Below, piece after piece: positions 41,797 through 49,759 of a stretch of DNA of 64,000 bases; positions within the stretch are counted from its first letter, which is position 1; each line of letters starts with the position of its first letter. A program made the translations under genes and the position numbers. The stretch is from JBDHTS01 sp044221445 (GTDB taxonomy: Bacteria > Pseudomonadota > Alphaproteobacteria > Micavibrionales > Micavibrionaceae): NCBI GenBank assembly GCA_044221445.1, contig JBGAPF010000001.1, positions 317,167-381,166 of the forward strand. Direction: 5' to 3'. Below the pieces are notes generated by a model that was not told the origin of the DNA, did no database searches, and saw nothing but the letters and a program-made list of their open reading frames with translations.

Positions 41797-42831
41797 TTAC
41801 GCGTCCTGTTCGCCTGGTATTTTCGTTTCGTCACCGAGCGTGTCGCGTATATAAAGCTTTTTGACAATTACAAATAAGACAACGGTGAGAGGCGCGGCGA
41901 AAAGCATACCGAGCAACCCGAACAGAATCGTGAATATAACAATAGAAAATAGAGACAGGGCCGGCGGCAGGAAAACGACATTCCGCTGTATTAGCGGCAT
42001 GAGGACATTGCCATGAAACTGCTGAATCACGATAAAGACGCCAATGGTCCACCAGACTGTATCCATCCCTGAGGAGAATGCCAGGAGAAGCGCCGGAATG
42101 ATCGCTAAGACCGCGCCGAGGAGCGGAATGAACTCGCCCAGCCCCGCCAAGAGACCGAGAGCGGCGGGGGACGGCACACCCACCAGCCAAAGGCCAAGCG
42201 TAATCAGAAGGCCCAGCGCCGTCATAGATAGCAACTGACCTATAAGCCAGAGTCGCAATGCATTGCCGGTCAAGGTGAGCGTTTCACCAACATTGGGCCT
42301 CGCCTTTTCAGGCAGCAACTTTAAAGCGCCGTTTCTGTATAATTTCGGCTGTACCGCCAGATAGATTCCCCCCATCAATACCAGCACCAGATTTGTCAAT
42401 CCGCCAAGGACAGAAAAAGCGGCCGCCGAAAAACGCGATGCTAAACCGTTGCCTGGCGTAAAATTTCCGGCATGATCAAGCGCGTACCGGCCCATGGCGC
42501 TTTCCGCAAGCCAGGATTTAAACTTATCCCAGGCGGGCGGCAGGCTTTGATGAAGATCGGCGATTTGATCTCCTATGATGGAACTGAACAGCCAACCCAT
42601 CAGGCCAATGACACCCAACAACATCAGTCCAGCGGTCGGCAATGCCACGCTTTCGGGAAGTTTTGCATACTTGTGAATCGGAGCGGCCATAGCGCGCAGG
42701 ATGACGGCAAACAGAATGGCGCCGAATACCAAAAGCAACACCCCGCTAATTTGCCAAAGAAAAGCTATGGCTACAAAAAGAGCGGCAGCTAGGAGCAATC
42801 GGCCACTGAATTTCTTAAAATCGTCGTTCAT
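41797..42831 (-). CDS. AI-2E family transporter (PerM-like permease)
   Basis: A 344-aa membrane protein with about eight helices. The N-terminal pair (FVAIAFLWQISGVLLLVFGA) and the C-terminal block with GVPSPAALGLLAGLGEFIPL, then LGAVLAIIPALLLAF, are typical of this family. Members include the sodium/proton antiporter-like and quorum-signal exporters, so the substrate is open. It starts a run of minus-strand island genes read toward the MscS/DUF421 pair. Confidence 0.88.
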   Translation of the reverse strand: MNDDFKKFSGRLLLAAALFVAIAFLWQISGVLLLVFGAILFAVILRAMAAPIHKYAKLPESVALPTAGLMLLGVIGLMGWLFSSIIGDQIADLHQSLPPAWDKFKSWLAESAMGRYALDHAGNFTPGNGLASRFSAAAFSVLGGLTNLVLVLMGGIYLAVQPKLYRNGALKLLPEKARPNVGETLTLTGNALRLWLIGQLLSMTALGLLITLGLWLVGVPSPAALGLLAGLGEFIPLLGAVLAIIPALLLAFSSGMDTVWWTIGVFIVIQQFHGNVLMPLIQRNVVFLPPALSLFSIVIFTILFGLLGMLFAAPLTVVLFVIVKKLYIRDTLGDETKIPGEQDA

Positions 42832-42861
42832 ACGCTAAGACCAATCATTAAATCGAAAGTC

Positions 42862-43266
42862 TTATGCAGCGGCCTTCATCAAAATATCTTCAATATCAGC
42901 AATTGTTGAGTTTGTAAGCGTTTTGGCAAGCTCGCCGGTGATACGGTCCGTAACCTCTTGATGAAGACTGGGCCGGATCTGGCCCAGTGTCTGGGGATCC
43001 GCGATCAGCACAAGCGAGTCGAATTCTCCCTTATGCACGCGCTTATAAAGATCGTTGGCAATATGCTTGGCGAAATTAGCCTCCTCAATTTCGTGCTTTG
43101 TCGTTTCAGGAGGTAATGGCGCCGGTCCGCGCCCATCATTAATACCGGCGTTCAATTCGCCTGTTTTTTCTATTTTAACGCCGGATGACGCGGCATTTTT
43201 ATAAAAGGTGGCTTGCTTGCCGTCGGCAATGACAATCAGAGCGTTTTGAGGTACTGAAAATTTCAT
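42862..43266 (-). CDS. Host-attachment-type protein (bacterial eRF1-like domain)
   Basis: A 134-aa soluble protein. It begins with VPQNALIVIADGKQATFYKN and has PPETTKHEIEEANFAKHIAN and SLVLIADPQTLGQIRPSLHQ, the hallmarks of the host_attach family. The fold is related to the middle domain of eRF1. Despite the name, the family is widespread in free-living bacteria and is linked to stress or ribosome functions. It lies 30 bases upstream of the permease gene on the same strand. Confidence 0.85.
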   Translation of the reverse strand: MKFSVPQNALIVIADGKQATFYKNAASSGVKIEKTGELNAGINDGRGPAPLPPETTKHEIEEANFAKHIANDLYKRVHKGEFDSLVLIADPQTLGQIRPSLHQEVTDRITGELAKTLTNSTIADIEDILMKAAA

Positions 43267-43335
43267 GATCTTGCATCCTTTACGTGGGTTGGTACATGCG
43301 ATCTCAAAAAGTTAGGGATTCTTTGTGAGGGTCCC

Positions 43336-43935
43336 TTAATCACTTTCATTCTCATGTTCTGTCAGATCGTCGCGATGCAGGAGAATTTCGGTAATGGCAT
43401 TCCTGATCGCCGTCGCATTTTCTATGAATGGCACAGCCAGCGTGTGGCCTCCCGTACCGCTGATATAAACACTGGAATATCCCAAAAATCGTCCTGGAAT
43501 AGTCGATGCGACTTCACTGCTTTCGACCTTGCTGTAGCGCAGCTGAATAACTTCGAGATTTAGAATGCCCACGCGTATAATGACGCGCTTGTCGGTGGCC
43601 GCCAGCAACAGGTAGTGCCTGGTAAGGTAAGCTATGATGAACATGACAACGGTTTTGCCTGCAAGGAATGTCCCGAATAACAGCAAAAGCTGCCATTGCA
43701 GACCGAACGAAAATGCGGCCATCAAAAAAAGAAGTGTCACAAAAAATACTGCTAATGATTTCCAATAAATGCCGCTGCTGACCCTGCCAACCTGAAGGAC
43801 GTGTTCATCCGGCATTAACATGGATTTTAGAATCGCACGTGCGGAAGCGGATTCATTGGGGCGGATTCGTAACAGTTTTTGCCGGAACTGAGCACTTTTT
43901 GGCGATGCATGAACGGGCGCGGGCTGTGAAGACAT
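43336..43935 (-). CDS. PH-domain (YdbS/YdbT-type) membrane protein
   Basis: A 199-aa protein with a soluble N-terminus, two helices (about residues 60-105) and a bacterial PH domain. The PH part has RHYLLLAATDKRVIIRVGIL and the start of YSKVESSEVASTIPGRFLGY, where R-G-LG and T-GG-T are conserved. The family binds lipids or proteins at the membrane. It sits in the minus-strand island cluster upstream of the host-attachment-type gene. Confidence 0.8.
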   Translation of the reverse strand: MSSQPAPVHASPKSAQFRQKLLRIRPNESASARAILKSMLMPDEHVLQVGRVSSGIYWKSLAVFFVTLLFLMAAFSFGLQWQLLLLFGTFLAGKTVVMFIIAYLTRHYLLLAATDKRVIIRVGILNLEVIQLRYSKVESSEVASTIPGRFLGYSSVYISGTGGHTLAVPFIENATAIRNAITEILLHRDDLTEHENESD

Positions 43936-44139
43936 TTTTATGGGTATCCTTTAAAGCCCGTCTCACCAACATAGATTTAAAAGAAAAGTTCCTATATCAG
44001 GAAGCGAAGGGTATACGGGCACCAAGATGGATGCCAACCGAATAAGGGTATCCTTTGACACATGCGATCAAGCGTGATCACCCACGCGTCAAACGTTTTT
44101 TTACCGAAGCTGAGATAAAGCAGAAAAAGCCGTTCTGGT

Positions 44140-45405
44140 TTAAGGCTGGCGAATAGCGAGGACAGCCGCTTTCTCAAGCAAGTCCTTGTCAGATTGCAGT
44201 TTTAGCATCAAAAGCCCGCGCTCAACGGCGATGGCGGCATGATGGCGCGCGAGCCGCCTGAGATCTATATCACCTGTTCTATCCAAGGCGACGAGCGCTC
44301 TTTGCAGACGAATGGTAACCGCCGTAGTGCCGGAACCCGCTTCCGCGATAGGGGCAAAAAAATCTTCGAACAAATCATCGATCGACAAGCCTGGCGCATG
44401 GATGCGCGCATGCTTAATCTCCTTATCCCCCTCGATAAATCTCTCGCGGCCCGCCCATAAGGATAATATCCGCAAACCGACGCTGATAACGTGAATGGCC
44501 GTTCCGGCGTCATTAATTGCTGGCGATAAGGCCCGTGTGGCAATTTCCCCCAATACAACTAGGCCGTACCGTGGATCTTGTCTAAAGGATCGCTCCTTAT
44601 CAATAATGAAGGCTTCCTGGATTTCCTTTAAACTCTCTATATTCGTGCCCTGCGTGACGGCCGCGAGCGGAAGGCCCGGATCGACCAGAACGCCCGGCAT
44701 GGCCCGGATATAAATTTTCAATTCATGCTTTTCCGCGACCCCTGATAGGGCGTTCATATCGATATGCTGGATATATCCTACCTGATCAGCAAACACGGCT
44801 ACGGTGTCCGTTGGTATGTCTTGGGCAGATTTTAGGGGAACGGCGCCAAGATAAGGATGGCGTAGTCTTTCCTCCAGCGACTTTGTAGCCGTTTCCTCCA
44901 CTCTCAAGATAGTTTCGCCGACGCGCCCCAGCCGCGATAAATATTCGATCCACCGAATAAGTGTAATGATGATGATGCCAACAATGGCAATCGTTACAAG
45001 ATAAAGAACCATTCGTCCCGCCGCGCCATAAATACCTGCGCTGAGCGCGATGATGCCGACGATACTGAAAATAAATATGCCTAGAAAAGTTGACAACGCA
45101 CGATGAGACAGCTTGTCTTCGATCAAAAGCTTCGTGGCGCGCGGGGTAACATTTGTTGTGGCGGCACTGTAAGCGGAAACCATGGTACTTACTGAGAAAA
45201 TCGTGACCGCCAGCATGCTCGATGCCAGAATATGCAGGATGCTGTCGACCGCATCAGCGCCTATGATTTCCGACATATCTTCAGGCAAAAAGCGTCCAGC
45301 ATAAATTGACACCAGCGCGGTTACGACACCCCCTATGCCATAGATGCTGGCCCGCAGCCAGAGACTATTGATAATCTGAGAGAAATACCAGTGCCAGCGT
45401 GACAT
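44140..45405 (-). CDS. DUF2254 membrane protein
   Basis: A 421-aa protein with four N-terminal helices and a large soluble domain. Helix 3-4 region: SSMLAVTIFSVSTMVSAYSA, then TTNVTPRATKLLIEDKLSHR, the DUF2254 signature. The soluble part has GYIQHIDMNALSGVA and ATRALSPAINDAGTAIHVIS, also conserved. Its function is unknown. It is the rightmost island gene; the gap from 45406 to 45632 before the right repeat has no supported feature. Confidence 0.85.
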   Translation of the reverse strand: MSRWHWYFSQIINSLWLRASIYGIGGVVTALVSIYAGRFLPEDMSEIIGADAVDSILHILASSMLAVTIFSVSTMVSAYSAATTNVTPRATKLLIEDKLSHRALSTFLGIFIFSIVGIIALSAGIYGAAGRMVLYLVTIAIVGIIIITLIRWIEYLSRLGRVGETILRVEETATKSLEERLRHPYLGAVPLKSAQDIPTDTVAVFADQVGYIQHIDMNALSGVAEKHELKIYIRAMPGVLVDPGLPLAAVTQGTNIESLKEIQEAFIIDKERSFRQDPRYGLVVLGEIATRALSPAINDAGTAIHVISVGLRILSLWAGRERFIEGDKEIKHARIHAPGLSIDDLFEDFFAPIAEAGSGTTAVTIRLQRALVALDRTGDIDLRRLARHHAAIAVERGLLMLKLQSDKDLLEKAAVLAIRQP

Positions 45406-45632
45406 AAGGACTTGCCGCCTGTGCTTGTTTAAAGATGCGAAACTTATACAGATTTATAAACAGACAGTAGCTATATAGATCCGTTGGGGACATTTTCTTC
45501 CCTAGAATCTCAAAAAAATTTAACTGGAAGAGGCAATGCCAGAAGAGGGATTTCAAACCTTCTTTTCGTAATCCGCTCATTATATCCAACTATGCTCAGT
45601 GCTTCGCCATTCTTAGGTATGTTCCTAGAATG

Positions 45633-45796
45633 CCCAGCCATCTACATAGCCATCCGCCATACTCAGAGAGAAAATGGCCCGTGAGGCCCGTAATCTGCGG
45701 GGTTCTGGCTCGTGCCCCGCACCGCCACACTACTGAGAATGCCGCTTTCCGGGCCAAAATACCCTTTTCTCTCAGTTGCGAAATTTTTGGTGTGGC
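45633..45796 (+). repeat. Right direct repeat of the tRNA-Gln island (attR-like), with conserved hairpins
   Basis: Second copy of the 164-bp repeat at 38338-38501. It starts with the tRNA 3' end bases (CCCAGCCATCTACATAGC) and keeps the same internal structures: CCCGTA/TGCGGG at 45687-45701, where a C-to-T change still pairs, and the GCCACAC...GTGTGGC structure at 45724-45796. The full tRNA is not duplicated. The HNH gene starts 22 bases after it. Confidence 0.85.
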
Positions 45797-45818
45797 AGGC
45801 TTGTGATAGGATAAACGC

Positions 45819-46322
45819 ATGCCCCATGGACACACAAAATTTCCGTCGATTGGATCCTGTATTTACTGTAATTCGGCGACTACCTCATTATCCGACGAGC
45901 ATATCGTTCCCTATTTTTTGGGGGGACAACACGTGATTACAAAAGCCAGCTGTAAAAACTGCGCAGATATCACGAAAAAATTTGAACAAGACGTTGCTCG
46001 TGAACTTTGGGGAGATGCCCGCAATAGCTACGGTGCACCTTCTAGAAGAAAAAAAGAAAAACCAACTCATATTTCGCTGACAGACCCCGCAGGGAAATCC
46101 AAGATTCTTACTGTTCCTTACAAGGAATATCCAGGAGGATTTGTTTTTTACTATATGCCTGAAGCAGGAAATCTTTATGACTTCCCTCCTGATTTAGATT
46201 TATCGAATATGTGGAAACTTAAAGTTATCGTATCTTATGGCGTATTGGGAAGAGTCGGACGGAGACGGCTCCTCGCAGGCGCTAGCCAAAGGTACACTGG
46301 CATATGCTCTTGTTTCCGATGA
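45819..46322 (+). CDS. HNH endonuclease, probably truncated at its C-terminus
   Basis: Metal-dependent nuclease of the McrA/HNH type, 167 aa as read. CIYCNSATT and CKNCADITKKFE hold the zinc-binding CxxC pairs, and LSDEHIVPYFLGGQH between them holds the catalytic DEH. The last 20 or so residues (GRVGRRRLLAGASQRYTGIC) look non-native and overlap the next frame, so the original end is probably lost. It lies directly after the right island repeat. An AT-rich accessory gene, possibly the remains of a defence system. Confidence 0.65.
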   Translation: MPHGHTKFPSIGSCIYCNSATTSLSDEHIVPYFLGGQHVITKASCKNCADITKKFEQDVARELWGDARNSYGAPSRRKKEKPTHISLTDPAGKSKILTVPYKEYPGGFVFYYMPEAGNLYDFPPDLDLSNMWKLKVIVSYGVLGRVGRRRLLAGASQRYTGICSCFR

Positions 46323-47070
46323 GCAAAAAAATCAATTGCTTAAACTTTTCGATATTCTTGCCAACCATATCCGCTCTACCGTTCCAGATTCCGCCCGTCG
46401 GGCAGCGTTTGCGCAAACATTGCAGGGCGTGACAACAAATCTTGAGCTTGAAAAATTGGTAAGAGCGCAGTTCGATACACTGAAGCGGATTAAGTCGCAT
46501 GAGGACCTTTTGAGCCATCTCTGGCCTATAATTACAGAAGGAATTGGGAATGGCACATTTCAAAAGATAGATAAACCAGAGACGATGATAGGAGCGGCGC
46601 TATCATGGATTTCTGGCGCTTCATTTGGAACAATTTTTAATGAATTGGTTCAACAGGAGGTCAAGATTCTCTGGGGTGAGACAAAAAGGAGGGCGCTAAC
46701 GGTCGAACACGTCGTCGACATATGCGAAGGCGCACTTGGTTACGACGGCGCCCTTCGTATTGGCGCTATTGCTGACTTGCTTGCGTCACAAGAATCGGAC
46801 GATGATGAGCGTCTGGCTTTGATAGAGCGTCTTCACGAACTCCACAAACGACTCAAATATGGCCTTCCACACACGTCAGCGATAACACTCTACGAGTTTG
46901 GATTCGCTGATCGTGTTGTCGCGCAGCACTTAAGTGGTATTGTTGGTAATTCGCCTATAACACGATCAGTAGCGACATCAACGTTAATTGCACAACAGCA
47001 AGCAGCCGAGAAAATTCTTAGTAATTACCCTAAGTATTTTATTAACTGCCTGACAGGTTTGATTTCGTAA
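46237..47070 (+). pseudogene. Fragment resembling the C-terminal part of a large helicase-type protein
   Basis: 277 codons from an ATG that overlaps the HNH gene by 86 bases. The protein begins abruptly (MAYWEESDGDGSSQALAKGT) with no domain start. The segment GLPHTSAITLYEFGFADRVV near the C-terminus recalls the end of large DEAD/DEAH helicases of mobile and defence loci. No ATPase motifs are present, so any helicase core is lost. I read this as the 3' remnant of a larger gene fused by deletion to the HNH gene. The family assignment is tentative. Confidence 0.4.
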
Positions 47071-47095
47071 TCAATGGCTTGTCCTTACTTTAAAG

Positions 47096-47264
47096 TTCCC
47101 TGAAACGGGGGCGTAATTCCCTGCGGGTCAGAAAAAATTCCCTGCATCAGGTTTAGGGAATTTTCTCATGAACACGGCAGAAAACCAGCACCTCTGGCCT
47201 GTCCAGTAATCTCAAATTCGGCTAAAATCATGGAAATTGCCTGAAAACCGGCTTTTGCAGGGAA
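47096..47264. repeat. TTCCCTG repeat cluster with 21-bp period
   Basis: TTCCCTG starts at 47096, 47117 and 47138, exactly 21 bp apart. The reverse form follows as AGGGAA at 47155 and CAGGGAA at 47258. Right after comes GGGGGATTCGAACC (47266-47279), like the T arm of a tRNA read on the minus strand. I see no gene in the whole 47071-47408 gap. Similar CAGGGAATT arrays occur near mobile DNA in alphaproteobacteria, so this is probably the end or remnant of an element. Confidence 0.6.
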
Positions 47265-47408
47265 ATGGGGGATTCGAACCACGTTTGTCATATGCATGCT
47301 TATCGTATTGACAAGAGCCGAGGTCATGGACCATGTATGTAGAAGCACAGCCACCTGCAGTCACGCGCTGTATTCAGATGTAAAAACTGCTGTGAGGCCG
47401 CTGAAAAC

Positions 47409-47948
47409 ATGCATTTAAAGAAACTGGTCGCGATTGCACTTGTGATGGTAACGGCTGTCCTGGCAATCTTCCCCCGCTCCGTCGTGGCCCAGGTCAGGAT
47501 TACGGTGAATCCGTCCGGCTATATCACCTCGACATGCTACACCCCCGCCGATGTCGAGGCCGAACAGGCCATCCGGCTGCGCAGCCAGCTGATGGTGATC
47601 GGGCTGAACTGCCAGGAAAGCCGTTATAGCGGCACGCAGGAAAACCTGTACGCCGTCTATCGCCGGTTCGTCGCCGACCACGGCCCGCAATTCGCTGCCT
47701 ATGAAAGCCAGATGCTGAACTATTTCATCCGCGCGGGCTCGGGCGACCCCGAGGCCGACCTGGCGCGGATGAGCGCGGAATTCGGAAACAAAATCTCGCT
47801 GTTCGCCACGCAGACGCGGACGGACATGTTCTGCTATAAATTTTCCAAACAGTTGCTGACGGTCCGGCATATGAACGCGGGCGCGTTCCGGGAATGGATC
47901 GCCTACTCCCTCTCCACCCATCCTGTTTCGCATCCGATGTGCCGGTAA
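47409..47948 (+). CDS. Secreted protein of unknown function (179 aa)
   Basis: The signal peptide MHLKKLVAIALVMVTAVLAI ends near VVAQ. The mature part is about 150 aa, mainly helical, with five Cys, so disulfide bonds in the periplasm are likely. There are no catalytic motifs I recognise. It returns to the GC-rich composition of the chromosome and marks the end of the accessory region. It has weak ribosome-binding sequence (GAGG further upstream). Confidence 0.65.
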   Translation: MHLKKLVAIALVMVTAVLAIFPRSVVAQVRITVNPSGYITSTCYTPADVEAEQAIRLRSQLMVIGLNCQESRYSGTQENLYAVYRRFVADHGPQFAAYESQMLNYFIRAGSGDPEADLARMSAEFGNKISLFATQTRTDMFCYKFSKQLLTVRHMNAGAFREWIAYSLSTHPVSHPMCR

Positions 47949-48012
47949 ATTGGCCGCCTTGTAACTTTTCCGGTTTTGCGGCGAATACACAGTCATGCAA
48001 GGGAGAATCGGC

Positions 48013-48531
48013 ATGGAGAAAGCGGTTATCGCAGGCGGTTGTTTCTGGGGGTTGCAGGAGTTGCTGCGCGCTCTGCCCGGCGTGGCAGCGACGCGCGTCG
48101 GTTATACCGGCGGGCATCTCGTCAACCCCACCTATCACGACACGCATGACAGCAAAAGCGGTCATGCCGAAGCGGTGGAGATCACATTCGACCCTGGCAG
48201 GACGAGCTTCCGCCGCATCCTGGAGTATTTTTTCCGGATCCACGACCCCAGCACGCCGGACCGCCAGGGCAACGACCGGGGCACGCAATACCGCTCCGCG
48301 ATCTTCTACGCTGATGATGAACAGAAGAACATCGCCCAAGGCGTGATCGAGGCTGTAAACGCGAGCGGCAAATGGCCAGGCAAGGTCGCGACCCGGCTGG
48401 AGCCTGCGGCCATATTTTATCCGGCCGAGGATTATCATCAGGATTATTTACGGAAAAATCCCGGCGGATATACCTGCCACTGGGTGCGCCCCGACTGGAC
48501 CCTGGACGGCCAGGCGCTACCTGAAACTTGA
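48013..48531 (+). CDS. msrA: Peptide-methionine (S)-S-oxide reductase MsrA
   Basis: Repairs oxidised methionine in proteins using thioredoxin. It is 172 aa. AGGCFWGLQELL holds the catalytic Cys10, and GHAEAVEITFDP and DRGTQYRSAIFY are conserved in MsrA. GGGAG precedes the ATG at 48013; an upstream ATG at 47995 would add 6 residues. It is convergent with the aldo/keto reductase gene (5 bases apart). Confidence 0.95.
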   Translation: MEKAVIAGGCFWGLQELLRALPGVAATRVGYTGGHLVNPTYHDTHDSKSGHAEAVEITFDPGRTSFRRILEYFFRIHDPSTPDRQGNDRGTQYRSAIFYADDEQKNIAQGVIEAVNASGKWPGKVATRLEPAAIFYPAEDYHQDYLRKNPGGYTCHWVRPDWTLDGQALPET

Positions 48532-48536
48532 GTCTC

Positions 48537-49559
48537 CTATACGGGCGGCGGGTTGCGGTCGAACCCGGCCTGATGCCAGTAAGGATAAGGCAAGGGCCGG
48601 ATACTGGCGGCATCAAGCCGGGCGACCTGTTCGGCGGTCAGCGCCCATCCGGTCGCGCCCAGATTCTGTTTCAGCTGCTCCTCGTTCCGTGCGCCGACCA
48701 CGATATTGCAGACGGTCGGGCGCTGCAGAAGCCAGTTGAGGGCGACCTGCGGCACTGTCTTGCCCGTTTCTTTCGCGATGCTGTCGATGGCGTCGACGAC
48801 CTTGTAGAGATAGTCGTCATCGACGTCCGGTCCGTGTTCGGCGCCGCCCTGTGCGATGCGGCCTTCCTTCGGCGGCTGGCCGCGGCGGATCTTGCCGGTC
48901 AGGCGCCCCCAGCCGAGCGGGCTCCATACCATGGTTCCGACGTTCTGGTCGATGCAGAGCGGCATTAGTTCCTGCTCGTAATCACGACCGACCAGGGAAT
49001 AATATCCCTGATAAACCACATAACGCGCCAGTCCATATTTTTCCGAGACCGCAAGAGCTTTCATCAGATGCCATCCGGAAAAATTGGAGCAGCCGATATA
49101 CCGAACCTTGCCGCTCCGGACCAGGGTATCGAGGGCGCTTAAAGCCTCGTCGACAGGCGTCAGTGCGTCGAACCCGTGCATGAAATACAGGTCGATATGG
49201 TCTGTTTTCAGCCGTTTCAGGCTGTCTTCGCACGCCTTGATAAGATGATAACGCGACGACCCTGACTCGTTCGGGCCCGCGCCCATGGAAAACGTCGCCT
49301 TCGTGGAGATCAGTGCCCGCTCGCGTTTCCCCTGCAGCGCCGCGCCGAGAACTTCTTCCGAAGCGCCGTCCGAATAAATGTTCGCGGTGTCGAATAGGTT
49401 GACCCCGGCGTCGAGACAGATATCGACCATGCGACCGGCGCCTTTGGCATCCGTATCGCCCCATTTCCTGAAAAAATCGTTCGTACCGCCGAATGTGGCG
49501 GTCCCCAGGCTCAAAGCCGGCACTTTAAGGCCTGAACGGCCCAATTGGCGGTATTCCAT
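48537..49559 (-). CDS. Aldo/keto reductase (YajO/YakC-like)
   Basis: A 340-aa NADPH-dependent reductase of the Tas/YajO subgroup. It begins MEYRQLGRSGLKVPALSLGT. Catalytic residues are in LFDTANIYSDGASEE (Asp, Tyr), ISTKATF (Lys) and LYFMHGFD (His). It is a different subfamily from the reductase at 11501. The substrate is unknown. It is a single gene; the 195-base gap to the KaiC-like operon shows nothing I can name. Confidence 0.9.
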   Translation of the reverse strand: MEYRQLGRSGLKVPALSLGTATFGGTNDFFRKWGDTDAKGAGRMVDICLDAGVNLFDTANIYSDGASEEVLGAALQGKRERALISTKATFSMGAGPNESGSSRYHLIKACEDSLKRLKTDHIDLYFMHGFDALTPVDEALSALDTLVRSGKVRYIGCSNFSGWHLMKALAVSEKYGLARYVVYQGYYSLVGRDYEQELMPLCIDQNVGTMVWSPLGWGRLTGKIRRGQPPKEGRIAQGGAEHGPDVDDDYLYKVVDAIDSIAKETGKTVPQVALNWLLQRPTVCNIVVGARNEEQLKQNLGATGWALTAEQVARLDAASIRPLPYPYWHQAGFDRNPPPV

Positions 49560-49759
49560 AAAATTCCTCTTTCATCTTAATTGTTTGCAATGGATTATGT
49601 AGCGCGTTACCGCGGCGATGAAACAAAAAATTCATGAATAATCCCGCGTCTGGTCAATATATGTATAGAACCGCTTGTATAAAATAGGGAGTGAATTCCG
49701 TTGTTTAAACGTTAGGCATTCCAAGACGCAGGCAAGGCCCTTAAGGTTTTTAATTGTCA

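Larger units (their letters stand above)
38346..45640. mobile_element. Genomic island at tRNA-Gln carrying ion and membrane stress genes, no integrase
   Basis: The segment between the two 164-bp direct repeats, about 7.3 kb. The left repeat begins in the tRNA-Gln 3' end, and the right one carries a copy of those last bases (GCCCAGCCA). Codon use and composition look more AT-rich than the housekeeping genes around it. All eight genes are membrane or stress related. No integrase or transposase is encoded, so it is immobile on its own or moved by an enzyme elsewhere. The repeats could also mark an older composite insertion. Confidence 0.7.

Noticed and set aside
43839..44045. A 68-codon plus-strand frame between the PH-domain and DUF2254 genes
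   Set aside because: It overlaps the start of the PH-domain gene on the other strand and has no convincing start signal or motif.
45819..47070. A functional HNH-helicase defence system
   Set aside because: No ATPase motifs are present, the two frames overlap unnaturally and the HNH end is not native. A remnant explains it better.
47096..47264. A CRISPR array, considered for the 21-bp-periodic repeats
   Set aside because: The conserved unit is only 7 bp with three copies, spacers are too short and no cas gene is present. I found no CRISPR-like array anywhere in the window.
47266..47279. A tRNA-like T-arm sequence after the TTCCCTG array
   Set aside because: No acceptor, D or anticodon stems can be formed around it, so it is not a tRNA gene; kept only as a possible attachment remnant.
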